Source of the DNA: Symsagittifera roscoffensis
Lineage: Eukaryota; Xenacoelomorpha; Acoela; Convolutidae
Reading direction: 5' to 3'
Length of the DNA: 64,000 nt
NCBI RefSeq assembly: GCF_963678635.1
Contig: NW_026971073.1
Coordinates: 102,001-166,000, forward strand
The notes beneath the pieces were generated by a model. It was not told the origin of the DNA. It worked only from the letters and a program-made list of their open reading frames with translations, and ran no database searches. The translations under genes were made by a program, and so were the position numbers. The number at the start of each line of letters is the position of its first letter. The first letter of the stretch is position 1. Below are positions 21,476-33,233 of the stretch, one piece after another.

Positions 21476-21673
21476 GGCTCTTTTTCCTTCCCCCCACCTG
21501 TTAATTTTTATATCTCAAATTACTAATCACTTTGTCCGATTGTCATGAAAATTGACATGCAGACTAATTAGGCTATGACAAACATATTTGGTCCTCATAA
21601 TTAACCTCGTAAAATACCTTGTTAGAGCATAAAATTCATGTTTGAGTGAGATGGGGGGAAAGGAAAAAGAGAC
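21476..21673. mobile_element. hAT-type MITE 1 (198 bp)
   Basis: Imperfect terminal inverted repeats (GGCTCTTTTTCCTTCCCCCCA on the left; the right end reads GTCTCTTTTTCCTTTCCCCCCA in reverse complement), flanked by an exact 8-bp target duplication GTTTCCGT at 21468-21475 and 21674-21681. Eight-base duplications are typical of hAT transposition. No transposase is encoded. The interior is shared with the MITE at 22461. Confidence 0.85.
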
Positions 21674-22176
21674 GTTTCCGTAACTTACGCAGATTTGCAC
21701 ATGTCGAATGCTATTGTCATTGGGGCACTGTCACTAGCCCAGAAGTAACATTTAGCAATACCATCGGGGTAAAAAGTGCAGTATGGATTGTTGACAGAAG
21801 AATTGCACATTTTGAAACAAATAAGGACCATAGTTGATATTGTCCAGTTTATTGCTCTCATTTTTATTTCAATTGAAAAATAACAGAGGCTTTACTTTAT
21901 GGGTAATGACTTCTGATTTATATTGTTGACTTCTAATTGTTGTGTGAAAAGAAATCACTGATTTAACAAAAAATATCTCTGCTTGGCGGTTTTTTTTACC
22001 TGTTCATCAAATAAAACCACTTGTGTTCATGTTTCGCCAGAAATCTGGATGAATAAATCAAACTTTCAGAAATATTGACGGTAATATCAATTACCGGTTT
22101 TGTTATACCATCCCCATCCTAATGGAATGTTGTTAACCCCATCCCCGCCCCCTCCATTGGACCTTATTAACTACTC

Positions 22177-22395
22177 GGCTCTTTTCCAGTTTCCCCCCTT
22201 TCATTTTTTCTGAAATTCATTACATGAAAGTCTTTTTTTAAATTATTTTTAATGTTATAAACTGCATTAAAACGTGTCAGCGTGAACAGCTAAACAAATT
22301 TTCACAACATTTCTAACATGAAAATTGCCGTGTGAACAATTTTTGAACATCTCTTTTAGTAATTTAACAAAGGGGGGGGGGACTGGAAAAGAGCC
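22177..22395. mobile_element. hAT-type MITE 2 (219 bp)
   Basis: Terminal inverted repeats with 14 perfect terminal bases (GGCTCTTTTCCAGT), flanked by the exact 8-bp duplication AACTACTC at 22169-22176 and 22396-22403. Non-coding. Related to but distinct from the two neighbours. Confidence 0.9.
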
Positions 22396-22460
22396 AACTA
22401 CTCCGCCTATGCATGTATTTTTCAGCTCTTTTTCCTCCCCTCTTCGTCAGTCTAATGGTG

Positions 22461-22607
22461 GGCTCTTTTTCATTCCTCCCACCTGCAAATTGGTATAGTA
22501 GAAGTTACTGTTCACTTTGTACGATTGTCATGAAAATTGACATGCAGATTAATTAGCCATCACAAAATTCATGTTTGAGTAAGGTGGGGGGAAATGGAAA
22601 AAGAACC
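22461..22607. mobile_element. hAT-type MITE 3 (147 bp)
   Basis: Same family as the copy at 21476: termini GGCTCTTTTTCATTCC and, in reverse complement, GGTTCTTTTTCCATTTCC. The flanking octamers TAATGGTG (22453-22460) and TGATGGTG (22608-22615) match at seven of eight positions. The interior has lost about 50 bases relative to the 21476 copy. A further TIR-like fragment lies at about 22425. Confidence 0.8.
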
Positions 22608-22615
22608 TGATGGTG

Positions 22616-23690
22616 TAAGACTGTGTTTTACAAGAAAAATAATAAATTTTATACAAGTTGTTCATGACCTAACCATGGTCTGCTTGCCAGTTTTTGTAAC
22701 AAAGGAACAAAATAAGCTAAAAAAAATAAATTTGATAAGTTCACAGCTGAAGGAAAGAGCCAATATTTTGACACTTCCTCATAATATATGTCAAAACTGT
22801 CAAAAAGTCTAATACGTTTCGAAATGTTCCGAAATTGTGTTCGGCCGAATGGTGTGTTTTCGATATGGGAGTTTGGACCCAACACGATCCATGTGTTCGA
22901 CCGAATTCGGTCGAAACATTAAGCAAACACCTCAACCTGGGCATGGTTCCAACGCGCTCGACCCATGTTTCGACAACTTTCAACCCATGATTGGACACCG
23001 TTCGACCCCTGAATCAATCCTGTTCAACTCATGATTAGACCTTGTTCGGCGCAAGATTCGACCCTTTTCGACCCTGATCGAGAATAGTATTGTATCGTGT
23101 CCCAGATCCTAAGGGGGATCCTTCCTAAGGAGGGGTCCTCACATTATGCAAAATACTAGGAAAGGGGTCCTTAATGTTTTGGAGGACCCTCATCATAGGA
23201 TTTTGTGAACGAATGAAATTTTGCACCCAAGAAGCAGAACATCTCCTACCTAGGACCTTACCAAGCTGAACGATACAAAAGGGTTGGTCTGGTTAATTAT
23301 ATGAGTCATAATAATTGTTACAATTGTTTCGGGCAAATGATTTTTGACCTAATTGAAACTTGTAAGTGAAAGTGAAATTGACTTTTACGGTATAAAATTA
23401 AAATTCACCGGAAACTTTGGCAGCGTAGTTTAACTATTGGAAGCATTAAATTTTTTTCCCAACATGGGCCATATTTTATGGCGAAAAGGAAGTAAATTGA
23501 AATCACTCTCTAAAGGCGGCGGTCGTTTTTGGCAAGTTATGGTAAATGACAAACTTGCTAAGTTGGGAAAGAAGAAAATTGAAATAAGAGGGAACTTGGT
23601 GTACTGAAGAAATTGTTAATTAGCTTAGGCAAGTTAGAGGGTTTTCAACCAAACAAAAAATCTGAGTTACTTACTGAACTGTCAAATTTT
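22616..23690. repeat. No gene; degenerate TTCGACCC-type repeats at 22840-23080
   Basis: Between about 22840 and 23080 the motif (G)TTCGACCC(ATG) and variants (TTCGACCGAA, TTCGACAAC, TTCAACCCATG, TTCGACCCTT) recur roughly every 20-25 bases. The remainder to 23690 shows no recognisable gene. Confidence 0.5.
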
Positions 23691-26079
23691 TATTTAAGTA
23701 TTTACTCATTTTCTTCCCTAATTACCTACTGACTTACTTCCTTACAAATCTACTTATTTACTTCTTTTCTTGTTTAACTTCTTACTTTTTCGCTCTGCAT
23801 CTTATTTTTACTTACTTACTGACTTCTTTCTCTACTCCTATACTTACTTATATATTTTTTACATACATACCAAAAATTTATGCCCTACTTACTTTTTATA
23901 TTAGTTTACTTACTTACTTACTTTTTAACTTACTCACAAAAATAGTACTGAATTAATTAACTACTCACTTACTTGTTTTCTGAAGTATTCACTTACTTTC
24001 TTTTTACAAACTCATTTTTTTACTTAGATTCCTTACTAACTTTCTTGTTTATTTCACTTCACATAACTCCAATTGAGTTCAGGCTATTTAACTTAACTTT
24101 TTTTACTTACTTAATAATCAATTTTTTCACTGAATTTCTTCACCTTACCTCACTTAAGCTTACTTCCACCTTTTTATTGTTACTCTTGTACTTAGTAACC
24201 ATACATTTTTTTCTATTCTAACTTTAGTTTACTTTTTTTTACTTAATCTCAGTTTACTTAACTTAATTTTTCTTACTGTGTCCACATAAGCTCACAAAAA
24301 ACTTACTTATTTTACTTTGTCTTTCTTTACTTTGTAGGTTTCTTTTAGTATGGGTTATTTAACTTACTTAACCTTACTTCATTCGATTTTATTTGAGATA
24401 AATTTAATTTCTTTTCAATTAATTCCTACCGTAATTTGCTTACGTAATTTTTGTACTTGACTGTGCTTAAGTTTTGTTCCTTACCGTTTGACGTTTACAT
24501 AATCATACTTACTTCACTTTAAATACTTTAATTTACCTAACTTTATTTTAAATTATTCCTCTTTGTTTTTTCTTTTTAATTTAACTTAACCTCACTTTAA
24601 TTTATTTACCTATATCTACTTAGTTACCTGCTAAGTAAATTACTACCATACCTAGATACTCATATAGATAGTTTCTTAGATAATTTTTTATACCTGCTTA
24701 AAAACCTACACGCATACTTTTTAAAATTTCTAAACGCACAATCCCATTGATCGATTAGCTGATGAAAGATTTTATGTTTTAGTAACAAAAAGATAAATCA
24801 ATTCCTTTAAAGTACCTGAATCGAAAGTGCGGTAGTAATGATAGATAGTTTAAAAAATCAGAGATTAAGCCATTTTTATTTATAAAGCCATATATCTGTG
24901 TAGTGACCCCTTTAACTCAATACAACAAAAGATGAAACTTTGATAGGTGGGTTGCTTGAAAAGATGTACGTAAAGATAGCTAGATGTACCAACGGATTGA
25001 TGGCTGTATGAATGGACGGATTACTGACTGGCTGGTTGGATCAAAATCTGATTGGATGACAGGATGGCTTAAGGTATGAACAGTTGAATGGACGGTTAGA
25101 TGAATAGATAGCTAGTTAAACGGATGGCAAGCTGGTTGGTTAGATGGCTGATAGATAAGTGGTTGGTTAGATGGTTAATGGTGTCACATAGGCATTGACA
25201 ATTGGCGGATGAAAGATGGCTCGATGGATGAATGGTTTTATGATGGTTGGATGGCCTTATGATGGATGCATGGCTTGATGAATGGATGGCTTGATGCAGA
25301 GATTGTTTGATGGATTGAGGGTTGGCTAGATAATTGAATCAATCGATAAATGAATGGATTGTTGAACTGATCGAAGGCTGATTAGAAAAACGATTAAAAA
25401 GTTGTTTGGACTGATAACTTGCTGTATGGACAATGTTCGGCAGGATGGATGAATGTTTGGCTAAAAAGCTTGATAAATGATTGAAAGGAGAGCTGGTATG
25501 ACATGATGGATGGTTGGCTGGGTTGAACTATGCCTGGCTGAAAAGCAAATAACTAGCTGGTTGGTTCGGCGACTAGATTTTCAGGCGTCTGAAATGATGG
25601 ATAGCTGGTTGGACGAGAAAATGACTGAGTAATGTACGTCTAATTGGATTGCTAGACCGATGGTTTTTTTGATAAACGGATAGCTGGGATTAACCAGTTT
25701 GATGGTTGGATGGCCAACTTACTTACTTTACTTTATTTTACTTTTATTTTTCTTTATCTTCTCTTTACTTTAGTTCACATTGTTTTGGCCTTATAAAAAG
25801 GCCAACTTACTTACTTTACTTTATCCTACTTTATTATTTTTCATCTTCTCCTTACTTTAGTTTTATCTTCTCTTCTCTGTTGATTGCATAGATGGATGGT
25901 TGATTCGACGAAAAGATTTTAGTACGAATGAATGGATGGGTGTCTCGCTGGTTATTCAGATGGATGGAAAAAAAAGATGCGACTAGGATAAAAGACTGTT
26001 TGGATAGATAACTCTGTGGATGAATGGATGGTAAGATGTTTGTGTGGCTGAAAGGATGGACGAAAAGTCAAAAGATTGG
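23690..26079. repeat. Macrosatellite unit 1 (left part truncated)
   Basis: TTAC-rich tract to 24720, unique block 24727-24935, GATGG tract 24940-25715, TTAC tract 25716-25885, GATGG tract 25886-26070. The core that should precede it on the left is missing, so the array begins inside a unit. Confidence 0.8.
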
Positions 26080-29000
26080 TTATTTACCGCCGGAAACTAA
26101 ATAAGTCTAAAAGTATCGGCTAGGTATCTTTTATCTCTACTGGCTGAAGTCAGCAGGTTAGAGAGGCATTGGAAAAAAACGGTGAAAATGGAAAAAATCG
26201 AGTTACTCCACTTGATTGAGAAACAATTCAAGAAAAGTATACGTCCTTAAAACAAACGTAATATGACAATTTCAATCAAAAAAAAATTTTCTAGCTTTTT
26301 TGCTTCTTTTGTTATTTCTAATAACCTTATTTGCGACGTTTTAATTAAGTTGAGACCTTATGGCGGCCTAATTGATATCAAAAGATGCAGCGATGCAGCC
26401 GGACTAAAATTTGAACTTGTAAGGAAAATCCAACGTTTTGTTACATTTTTCCCGGTAATTAAAACAACAGCTTTTTAGGAAAATGAGAGGACTTGAAAAA
26501 AAACTTGAAAAAAACCAGAAGTCTATCATTAAATACTTTAGCTGCACAATGTTATGCAGTTAGCTTTTGAACACTGAGAGCCTTAATCTCTGTCACTTGA
26601 AACCCTCATTAGTCCACAAGCCATCGACCTCGAGTAAAGCTATTTCTATCCCTACCAGAACAAAAATTGGAATTTTATCACCTATCAGCTATTTTTCAGC
26701 AGTCTCTTTTTAGTTTAGGGCTTTGAGAACGGTCTCACGGTTTAGATAGCGTTTAATTGAGCCGCTCATTAGTTCAAGGAGTATTTGCAGACTTTTTTGT
26801 TTGCCTTTCTTATCATTTATTAACTGATTTAATTACTTATTCAATTTCTATCTTACTTATATTTTACTTAATCTTTTTGTTCAGCTTCTTCTTCACTTAG
26901 CATACATACTCTACCTAACTTTTAACTTTTACTTTCAATCTAAATTTTTCAAACTTTGATTCATTCTTTTTTCACTATGCGTTATTTTTTCAATTTACTG
27001 GATTAGTTTCAAGCTTCAATCTTCAATTTGTTTTTTTTTCATTCTACCTATTTGTTTTTAATTTACTTCACTTTTCATTACTTATTTTAAATGTACCTAA
27101 ATTCACACACAAGTAATAATTAAATTTCTAACACACCTTTTGCTTACATACTAACAAACATATATTTCACATACATGCATACAAATAAAAGTACATACTT
27201 GAATACAAACATACAGACAAAACAACATGTACACCTTACTTTACTTTGCCTTACCTTATCTTATTTTCGTTTACTTTACAAACTCAACTACTCACATACT
27301 TACCTACTTATTCACTTACTTACTTACTTCTTTACTTACTTTTTTCAACGTATTTATTTACTTACTTACTCACATACTAAAACACTTACCTACATAGTTA
27401 CTTACCTCTTACTCACTTACTCATTCACTTACTTGATGACCATCTTACTGAGTTTCTTACTGAACTGTCAACTTTTTATTTAAGTAATTACTCATTTTTT
27501 CCTAACTTTCTTACTGACTTATTTCCTTACATATCTACTTACCTACTTCCTTTCTTGTTTAACTTCTTACTTTTTCGCTCTTCATCTTATTTTTACTTAC
27601 TTATCTCATTTTACTTAAATGAGATTTTACTTTTTTACCTAATCTCATTTTACTTAACTTAATTTTTCTTACTGTGTCCACCTAAGCTCACAAAAACTTA
27701 CTTACCTTACTTCGTCTTACCTTTATTTTTCTTTATCTTCTCTTTACTTTAGTTCTCAATGTTTTGCTTTCTTTTAGTATAGGTTATTTAACTTACCTAA
27801 CCTTACTGCTTTCTTTTTTATTTGAGATAACTTTAATTTCTTTTCAATTACTTCCTACCGTTGTTTGCTTTCGTAATTTCTGTACTTGACTGTGCTTAAA
27901 TTTTGTTCCTTTACCAGTGGACGTTTACATAATCATACTTACTTTACTTTAAATACTTTAGTTTACCTAATTTTACTTTAAATTACTCCTCTTTATTTTT
28001 CGTTATAATTTAACTTAACTTCACTTTAATTTATATACCTATATCTACTTAGTTACCTGCTAAGTAAATTGCTACCTTACCTAGATACTCATATAGATAC
28101 TTTCTTAGATACTTTTTTATACCTGCTTAAAAAACTACACGCTTATTTTTTGAATTTTCTAAACGCACAATCCCATTGATCGATTAGCTGATGAAAGATT
28201 TTATGTTTTAGTAACAAAAAGATAAATCAATTCCTTTAAAGTACCTGAATCGAAAGTGCGGTAGTAATGATAGATAGTTTAAAAAATCAGAGATTAAGCC
28301 ATTTTTATTTATAAAGCCATATATCTGTGTAGTGACACCTTTAACTCAATACAACCGAAAGCTGAAGCTTTGATAGGTGGGTTGGTTGAAAAGATTTAGG
28401 TAGAGATAGCTAGATGTACCAACGGATTGATGGCTGTATGAATGGACGGATTACTGACTGGCTGGTTGGATCAAAATCTGATTGAATGACTGGATGGCTG
28501 AAGGTATGAACAGCTGAATGCACGGTTAGATGAATAGATAGCTAGTTAAACGGATGGCAGGCTGGTTGGTAAGATGGCTGATAGATAGCTGGTTGGTTAG
28601 ATGGTAAATGGCGTCACATAGGCATTGACCTTTGACGGATGAAAAATGGCTTGATGGATGAATGGTTTTATGATGGATGGATGGCCTTATGATGGATGCA
28701 TGGCTTGATGAATGGAAGGCTTGATGCAGAGATTGTTTGATGGATTGAGGGTTGGCTAGATAATTGAATGAATCGATAAGTGAATGGATTGTTGAACTGA
28801 TCGAAGGCTGATTAGAGGAACGATCAAAAATTGTTTGGACTGGCAACTTGCTGTATGGACAACGGTCGGCAGGATGGATGAATGTTTGGCTAAATAGCTT
28901 GATAAATGATTGAAAGGAGAGCTGGCATGATTTAAACTATGCCTGGCTGGTTTGAACTATGCCTGGCTGAATAGCTAATTATTTAGCTGTTTGGTTCGGC

Positions 29001-29421
29001 GACTAGATTTTTAGGCGTCTGATTTGATGGATAGCTGGTCGGACGAGAAAAAGACTGAGAGCTGTACGTCTAGTTGGATAGCTACACCGATGGTTTTTTT
29101 GATAAACGGATAGCTGGGATTAACCAGTTTGATGGTTGGATGGCCATTTTTTTTTACTTTACTTTATCTTACTTTTATTTTTCTTTATCTTCTCTTTACT
29201 TCAATTTTATCTTCTCTTCTCTTTGGCTTGCATAGATGGATAGTTGATTAGACGAAAAGACTTTAGTACAGATGAATGAATGGTGTCTCGCTGGTTATTC
29301 AGATGGATAGAAAAAAATGATGCAACTAGGATAAACGACTGTTTGGATAGATAACACTGTGGATGAATGGATGGTAAGATGTTTGTGTGGCTGGAAGGAT
29401 GGAAAAAAGTACACAGCTTGG
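26080..29421. repeat. Macrosatellite unit 2 (complete, empty insertion site)
   Basis: Begins with the core TTATTTACCGCCGGAAAC. The core includes TTTAGCTGCACAATGTTATGCAG at 26537-26559, uninterrupted. This is the unoccupied form of the site filled in unit 3. The TTAC tract is about 26800-28150, the unique block begins at 28156, and the GATGG tracts are at about 28380-29143 and 29236-29410. A 71-codon frame in the core (26263-26478) recurs at 29605-29820, but its differences are mostly amino-acid changing. Confidence 0.85.
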
Positions 29422-29877
29422 TTATTTACCGCCGGAAACTAAATAAGTCTAAAAGTATCGGCTAGGTATCTTTTATCTCTACTGGCTGAAGTCAGCAGGT
29501 TAGAGACGCGTTGGAAAAAAACGGTGAAAATGGAAAAAATCGAGTTACTCCACTTGATTGAGAAATAATTCAAGAAAAGTATACGTCCTTAAAACAAACG
29601 CAATATGGCAATTTCAATCAAAGAAAATTGTTCTAGCTTTTTTGCTTCTTTTGTTATTTCTAATAACCTTATTTGCGACGTTTTAATTAAGTTGAGACCT
29701 TATGACGGCCTAATTGATATCAAAAGATGCAGCGATGCAGCCGGACTAAAATTTGAACTTATAAGGAAAATCCAACGTTTTGTTACATTTTTGCCGGTAA
29801 TTAAAACAACAGCTTCTTAGGAAAATGAGAGGACTTGAAAAAAAACTTGAAAAAAAACCAGAAGTCTATCATTAAAT

Positions 29878-29892
29878 ATTTTAGCTGCACAA
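29878..29892 (+). repeat. Left copy of 15-bp target-site duplication
   Basis: ATTTTAGCTGCACAA, identical to 33441-33455. It lies in the left half of an imperfect palindrome, AGCTGCA-(8)-TGCAGTT, in the empty site. Confidence 0.85.
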
Positions 29893-29983
29893 ACCTATTC
29901 TCCGTCAACTTAAGTTTAGCACGTGTCTTGTTAAACAAGAAAAGAAAAGGAAAAAACAACAACAACCACAACAACATTGATTG

Positions 29984-30135
29984 CAACTATTGCAACTATT
30001 GCAACTATTACAACTATTGCAACTATTGCAACAATTGCAACAATTGCAACTATTGCAACTTTTGCAACTATTGCAACAATAGCAACTATCGCAACTATTG
30101 CAACTATTATAACTATTGCAACTATTGCAACTATT
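29984..30135 (+). repeat. 9-bp minisatellite (GCAACTATT)n
   Basis: About 17 copies of GCAACTATT with scattered single-base variants, directly upstream of the RT ORF. The 9-base period keeps all frames equivalent. One frame encodes Ile-Ala-Thr repeats and ends in a TGA that overlaps the RT start codon (ATGATG at 30162). Long frames on the opposite strand here are shadows. Confidence 0.95.
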
Positions 30136-30161
30136 GAGGAGTTTGCCAACCCCGACACGAA

Positions 30162-33100
30162 ATGATGAGGAGAAGCGACAGAGCAATAAGACCGCCGTCT
30201 TACTTTGGTTTTCGTGATCACTCGGAAGAAAATCAAAAAGAGGACACCGTTTCAGCGTCGCAGAGAGTTAGTGACGATGAACAAGAGGATTCATACAACG
30301 AATCCGTAGACAAAATAGAAAATGAAGAACAACATACTGGGGCGACTCAACAGCTTCGTGTTATGACCCTCAGTGAGCAAGACCATTATCCTGTCGTACC
30401 CATTACAGAAAACGTCACAAACTGTTTGCTTGACGCCTTTGGAGGGTCTCTCGACATATCTAAGGAAGTTCAAGAAACTGAATGGGGGAACAGATGGACT
30501 GTGAGTGTGAACCTCCAAGGCAAACTGTATTTAGTCCCGGGGGGAAACATTGGCCGTAAATACGTTGATCTTTTAACGAAAGAAGTCTGCCGATTGAACC
30601 AAAACGAATGTTCAGAACGACTACTTGTATTCAGCCGATTAATCTTACAGCGGGACCCAATGATAAAAACCACACGTGATGTGAGAGCTTTGATAGGAAG
30701 ACGACTTGAAGACTGGGAAAATAATAAGTTCAATATTCTACTACAAGAAGCCAAACGATGTTCACAAAAACAACCGAGGAAACCTATGAAAAAAAATAGA
30801 TCTGAAGACGAGCACACCGCAGTGGTTTTTGCACGAATGATGATGGAAGGGAAAGTTCGGTCTGCCATGCGTTGGCTGACAAGCAGATCTGGCGGAGGTC
30901 TGCTCCATCCAAATGACGAAGTTATTGATTCCACAACAAAAACAAGAAAATTAGTCATTGACATTCTGAAAGAGAAGCATCCCGTAGCAAAAAAGTCAAA
31001 AGAAGAAGCAAGAATACAAGTAGACAGCTTGCCTGAGTTAGAAACAGTAACCATCACTTCTTCTTATATAGAAAAATTTGCGAGGTCAATGCACGGTGGA
31101 GCCGGACCCTCAGGAACAGATTCGGAACACTGGAAAGACGCTTTTCTTCGATTTGGAGGACACAGTTCGGCTTTAAGAGACGAAGTGGCGGCGCTGATCA
31201 CAAAGATAGCTAACGAAATTATTCCATGGAACCAAATACGAGCATTGATGTCAGGTCGTCTGATTGCTTTGGACAAGTGCCCCGGAGTTAGACCCATTGG
31301 CATAGGTGAGTGTTTGCGAAGAGTAATGTGTAAATGTATGGCCGAAGCGACCAAAAAAGATCTCGAAGAAACCTGTGGATCTCAACAACTAGCTTGTGGT
31401 GTGAAAGCAGGAATAGAAGGAGCTGTACACGCAGTGGAGGAGTTGTTTAATAGCACCAAAGAGGACGGACATGGTCTTCTATTGATGGATGTCTCAAATG
31501 CATTCAATGCATTGAACAGGGAAACGGCTCTATGGAATGCTAGAATACTTTGGCCAAGGTGCTCACGATTTCTTTTCAACACATATAGAGGGTATGCGCC
31601 GCTAATCGTTGCAGGAACGACAGAACTTCTTTTCAGTAGTGAAGGCACTACACAAGGTGATCCACTAGCGATGTTATTCTATGGGGTTTCATTGATGCCA
31701 TTGATTGAATCACTCAAAGACCGAGATAAGTATTTACAAACATGGTATGCAGATGATTCGGGAGCTCTTGGCGCACTAGAAAACCTGGTTGAATGGTTGT
31801 CATCTTTGACAGAAAAAGGTCCGAAGTATGGCTATTACCCCGAGCCAAGCAAAAGTTATTTGGTTGTTCACCCGAATTTTGTTGAAAAAGCTCATCAATT
31901 GTTTGACAGGTTCGGCATCAGAATAGTTGAAGGTAGAAGATATTTGGGCGGATTTATTGGCTCTGATGAAGGCAAAACTCGTTTCACTACAAAAAAGGTC
32001 CAAGAATGGTTGGATTGTCTTAACGAGTTGTCCAAAGTGGCAGAAAAAGAACCTCAAGCTGCTTTAGTTGGATTAACAAGATCACTGCAATGCGAATGGA
32101 ATTTTGTCCAGAGAGTAGTCAAAGATACGTCGCATCTGTTTGCTCCTCTCGAGAAGATGCTGGAGGAAAATTTTTTGCCAAGCTTACTAGGAATTTCTAG
32201 TGTCACACACTCAGATCGTGTTTTGTATTCACTTCCTGTCAAAAGAGGGGGACTAGGTGTACGAAATCCAACCGAAGGTGCCGAACTAGCATTTTCCACT
32301 TCACGTGAAGCAACCGACTGTCTCGTGAGTTCGATCCTTCACCAAGATGATTTCGAACAAACTCTACACAAAACAAAGATGAGAGAAGCAAGAAAAAATC
32401 ACGAGGAGAAACAAAATGCTGTGGACAAAGATAAACTCGATGAATTGCTTGCAGTTTTACCAGCAGATCAGAAACGAGCAATCCGGAGAATAATCGACAA
32501 CAACTGTTCCTTGTGGCTAACTTCGCTGCCCTTGTTGAAAGATAATTTTGATTTGTCAGCCACAGAGTTCAGAGATGCTCTATGTGTCAGGTACAGAAAA
32601 CCACTCAAACGTTCTTTCTCGAGATGCGATGGATGTCAACAAGATTTTGACTTACAGCATGCACTTTCTTGCAAGAAGGGCGGACTGGTAACACTACGAC
32701 ACAACGAAATAAGAGACGCAGTGGGCGATCTTGCTTCAATTTTGTGGAAAGATGTGAAAAGAGAACCTGTCGTAAAAGAACCAGATATAGAAAATGGAAC
32801 CCCGGCACTAATTGCAGATCTTTCAGCTCGTGGGGTTTGGGATAGACAGTCGGCTGCGTCGTTCGACATCCGTGTTACAGACACTGACGCTCCGTCTTAC
32901 CAAAACCACAATCCCATGAATGTACTGAAAACTGCAGAGATTGAAAAGAAAAATAAGTATGGACCGGCTTGTGAAGAAAAGCACATGTCTTTCACTCCAC
33001 TTGTCACTTCAATAGATGGTGTTTTGGCACCGGAGTTCACGTTTTTCCTCAAACGACTAGCAGATGGTCTGGCATCAAAATGGGACCGCCCATATAGTCA

Positions 33101-33233
33101 TGTCATGTGCTGGGTGAGATGTAGAATTTCATTCGCTATACTAAGAGCAACCAACATTTGCATCAGAGGCACAAGATCCAAATGGCGATCCCTCGGCGTT
33201 GAGGACGGTTACACAATTGGAATGGCATTCTAA
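30162..33233 (+). CDS. Reverse transcriptase with C-terminal zinc knuckle and restriction-like endonuclease
   Basis: A 1023-residue protein expected to nick the target DNA and prime reverse transcription there. Residues ~1-120 are low complexity and acidic, without the CCHH finger and Myb domain of R2. The RT region (~300-700) has a GPSGTDSEHWKDA block, RPIGIGECLRR, motif A LLMDVSNAFNAL (Asp443), TQGDPLAMLFY, and the catalytic YADD at 529-532. The C-terminus has CX2CX7HX4C (Cys822, Cys825, His833, Cys837), Arg-His-Asn at 846-848, then Phe-Asp-Ile-Arg-Val (Asp902) and Glu926/Glu928-Lys, which fit the PD-(D/E)XK-like RLE of R2, R4, NeSL and CRE elements. The frame is intact from ATG to TAA, so the copy may be recent. 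Which RLE clade it belongs to I cannot say. Confidence 0.93.
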   Translation: MMRRSDRAIRPPSYFGFRDHSEENQKEDTVSASQRVSDDEQEDSYNESVDKIENEEQHTGATQQLRVMTLSEQDHYPVVPITENVTNCLLDAFGGSLDISKEVQETEWGNRWTVSVNLQGKLYLVPGGNIGRKYVDLLTKEVCRLNQNECSERLLVFSRLILQRDPMIKTTRDVRALIGRRLEDWENNKFNILLQEAKRCSQKQPRKPMKKNRSEDEHTAVVFARMMMEGKVRSAMRWLTSRSGGGLLHPNDEVIDSTTKTRKLVIDILKEKHPVAKKSKEEARIQVDSLPELETVTITSSYIEKFARSMHGGAGPSGTDSEHWKDAFLRFGGHSSALRDEVAALITKIANEIIPWNQIRALMSGRLIALDKCPGVRPIGIGECLRRVMCKCMAEATKKDLEETCGSQQLACGVKAGIEGAVHAVEELFNSTKEDGHGLLLMDVSNAFNALNRETALWNARILWPRCSRFLFNTYRGYAPLIVAGTTELLFSSEGTTQGDPLAMLFYGVSLMPLIESLKDRDKYLQTWYADDSGALGALENLVEWLSSLTEKGPKYGYYPEPSKSYLVVHPNFVEKAHQLFDRFGIRIVEGRRYLGGFIGSDEGKTRFTTKKVQEWLDCLNELSKVAEKEPQAALVGLTRSLQCEWNFVQRVVKDTSHLFAPLEKMLEENFLPSLLGISSVTHSDRVLYSLPVKRGGLGVRNPTEGAELAFSTSREATDCLVSSILHQDDFEQTLHKTKMREARKNHEEKQNAVDKDKLDELLAVLPADQKRAIRRIIDNNCSLWLTSLPLLKDNFDLSATEFRDALCVRYRKPLKRSFSRCDGCQQDFDLQHALSCKKGGLVTLRHNEIRDAVGDLASILWKDVKREPVVKEPDIENGTPALIADLSARGVWDRQSAASFDIRVTDTDAPSYQNHNPMNVLKTAEIEKKNKYGPACEEKHMSFTPLVTSIDGVLAPEFTFFLKRLADGLASKWDRPYSHVMCWVRCRISFAILRATNICIRGTRSKWRSLGVEDGYTIGMAF

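Noticed and set aside
26263-26478. 71-codon frame repeated at 29605-29820 as a possible small gene
   Set aside because: The differences between copies are mostly amino-acid changing, the inverted copy near 40250 is not kept open, and no family resemblance is seen. It is best read as satellite core DNA.
26541-26760. Small nuclear or spliced-leader RNA gene in the satellite core
   Set aside because: Sm-like AATTTT/AAATTTG words occur after the insertion site, but no consistent donor site, stem-loop set or promoter is seen in both copies.
28526-28846. Ser/His/Pro/Ile-rich minus-strand frames in the GATGG tracts (also 36561-36839)
   Set aside because: They arise from translating tetranucleotide-like repeats, which give open frames by composition alone.
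29905-30236. Cys/Asn- or Val/Ala-rich frames across the 9-bp minisatellite, both strands
   Set aside because: The 9-base period gives repeated tripeptides in every frame. They cross the element/satellite junction or oppose the RT ORF.
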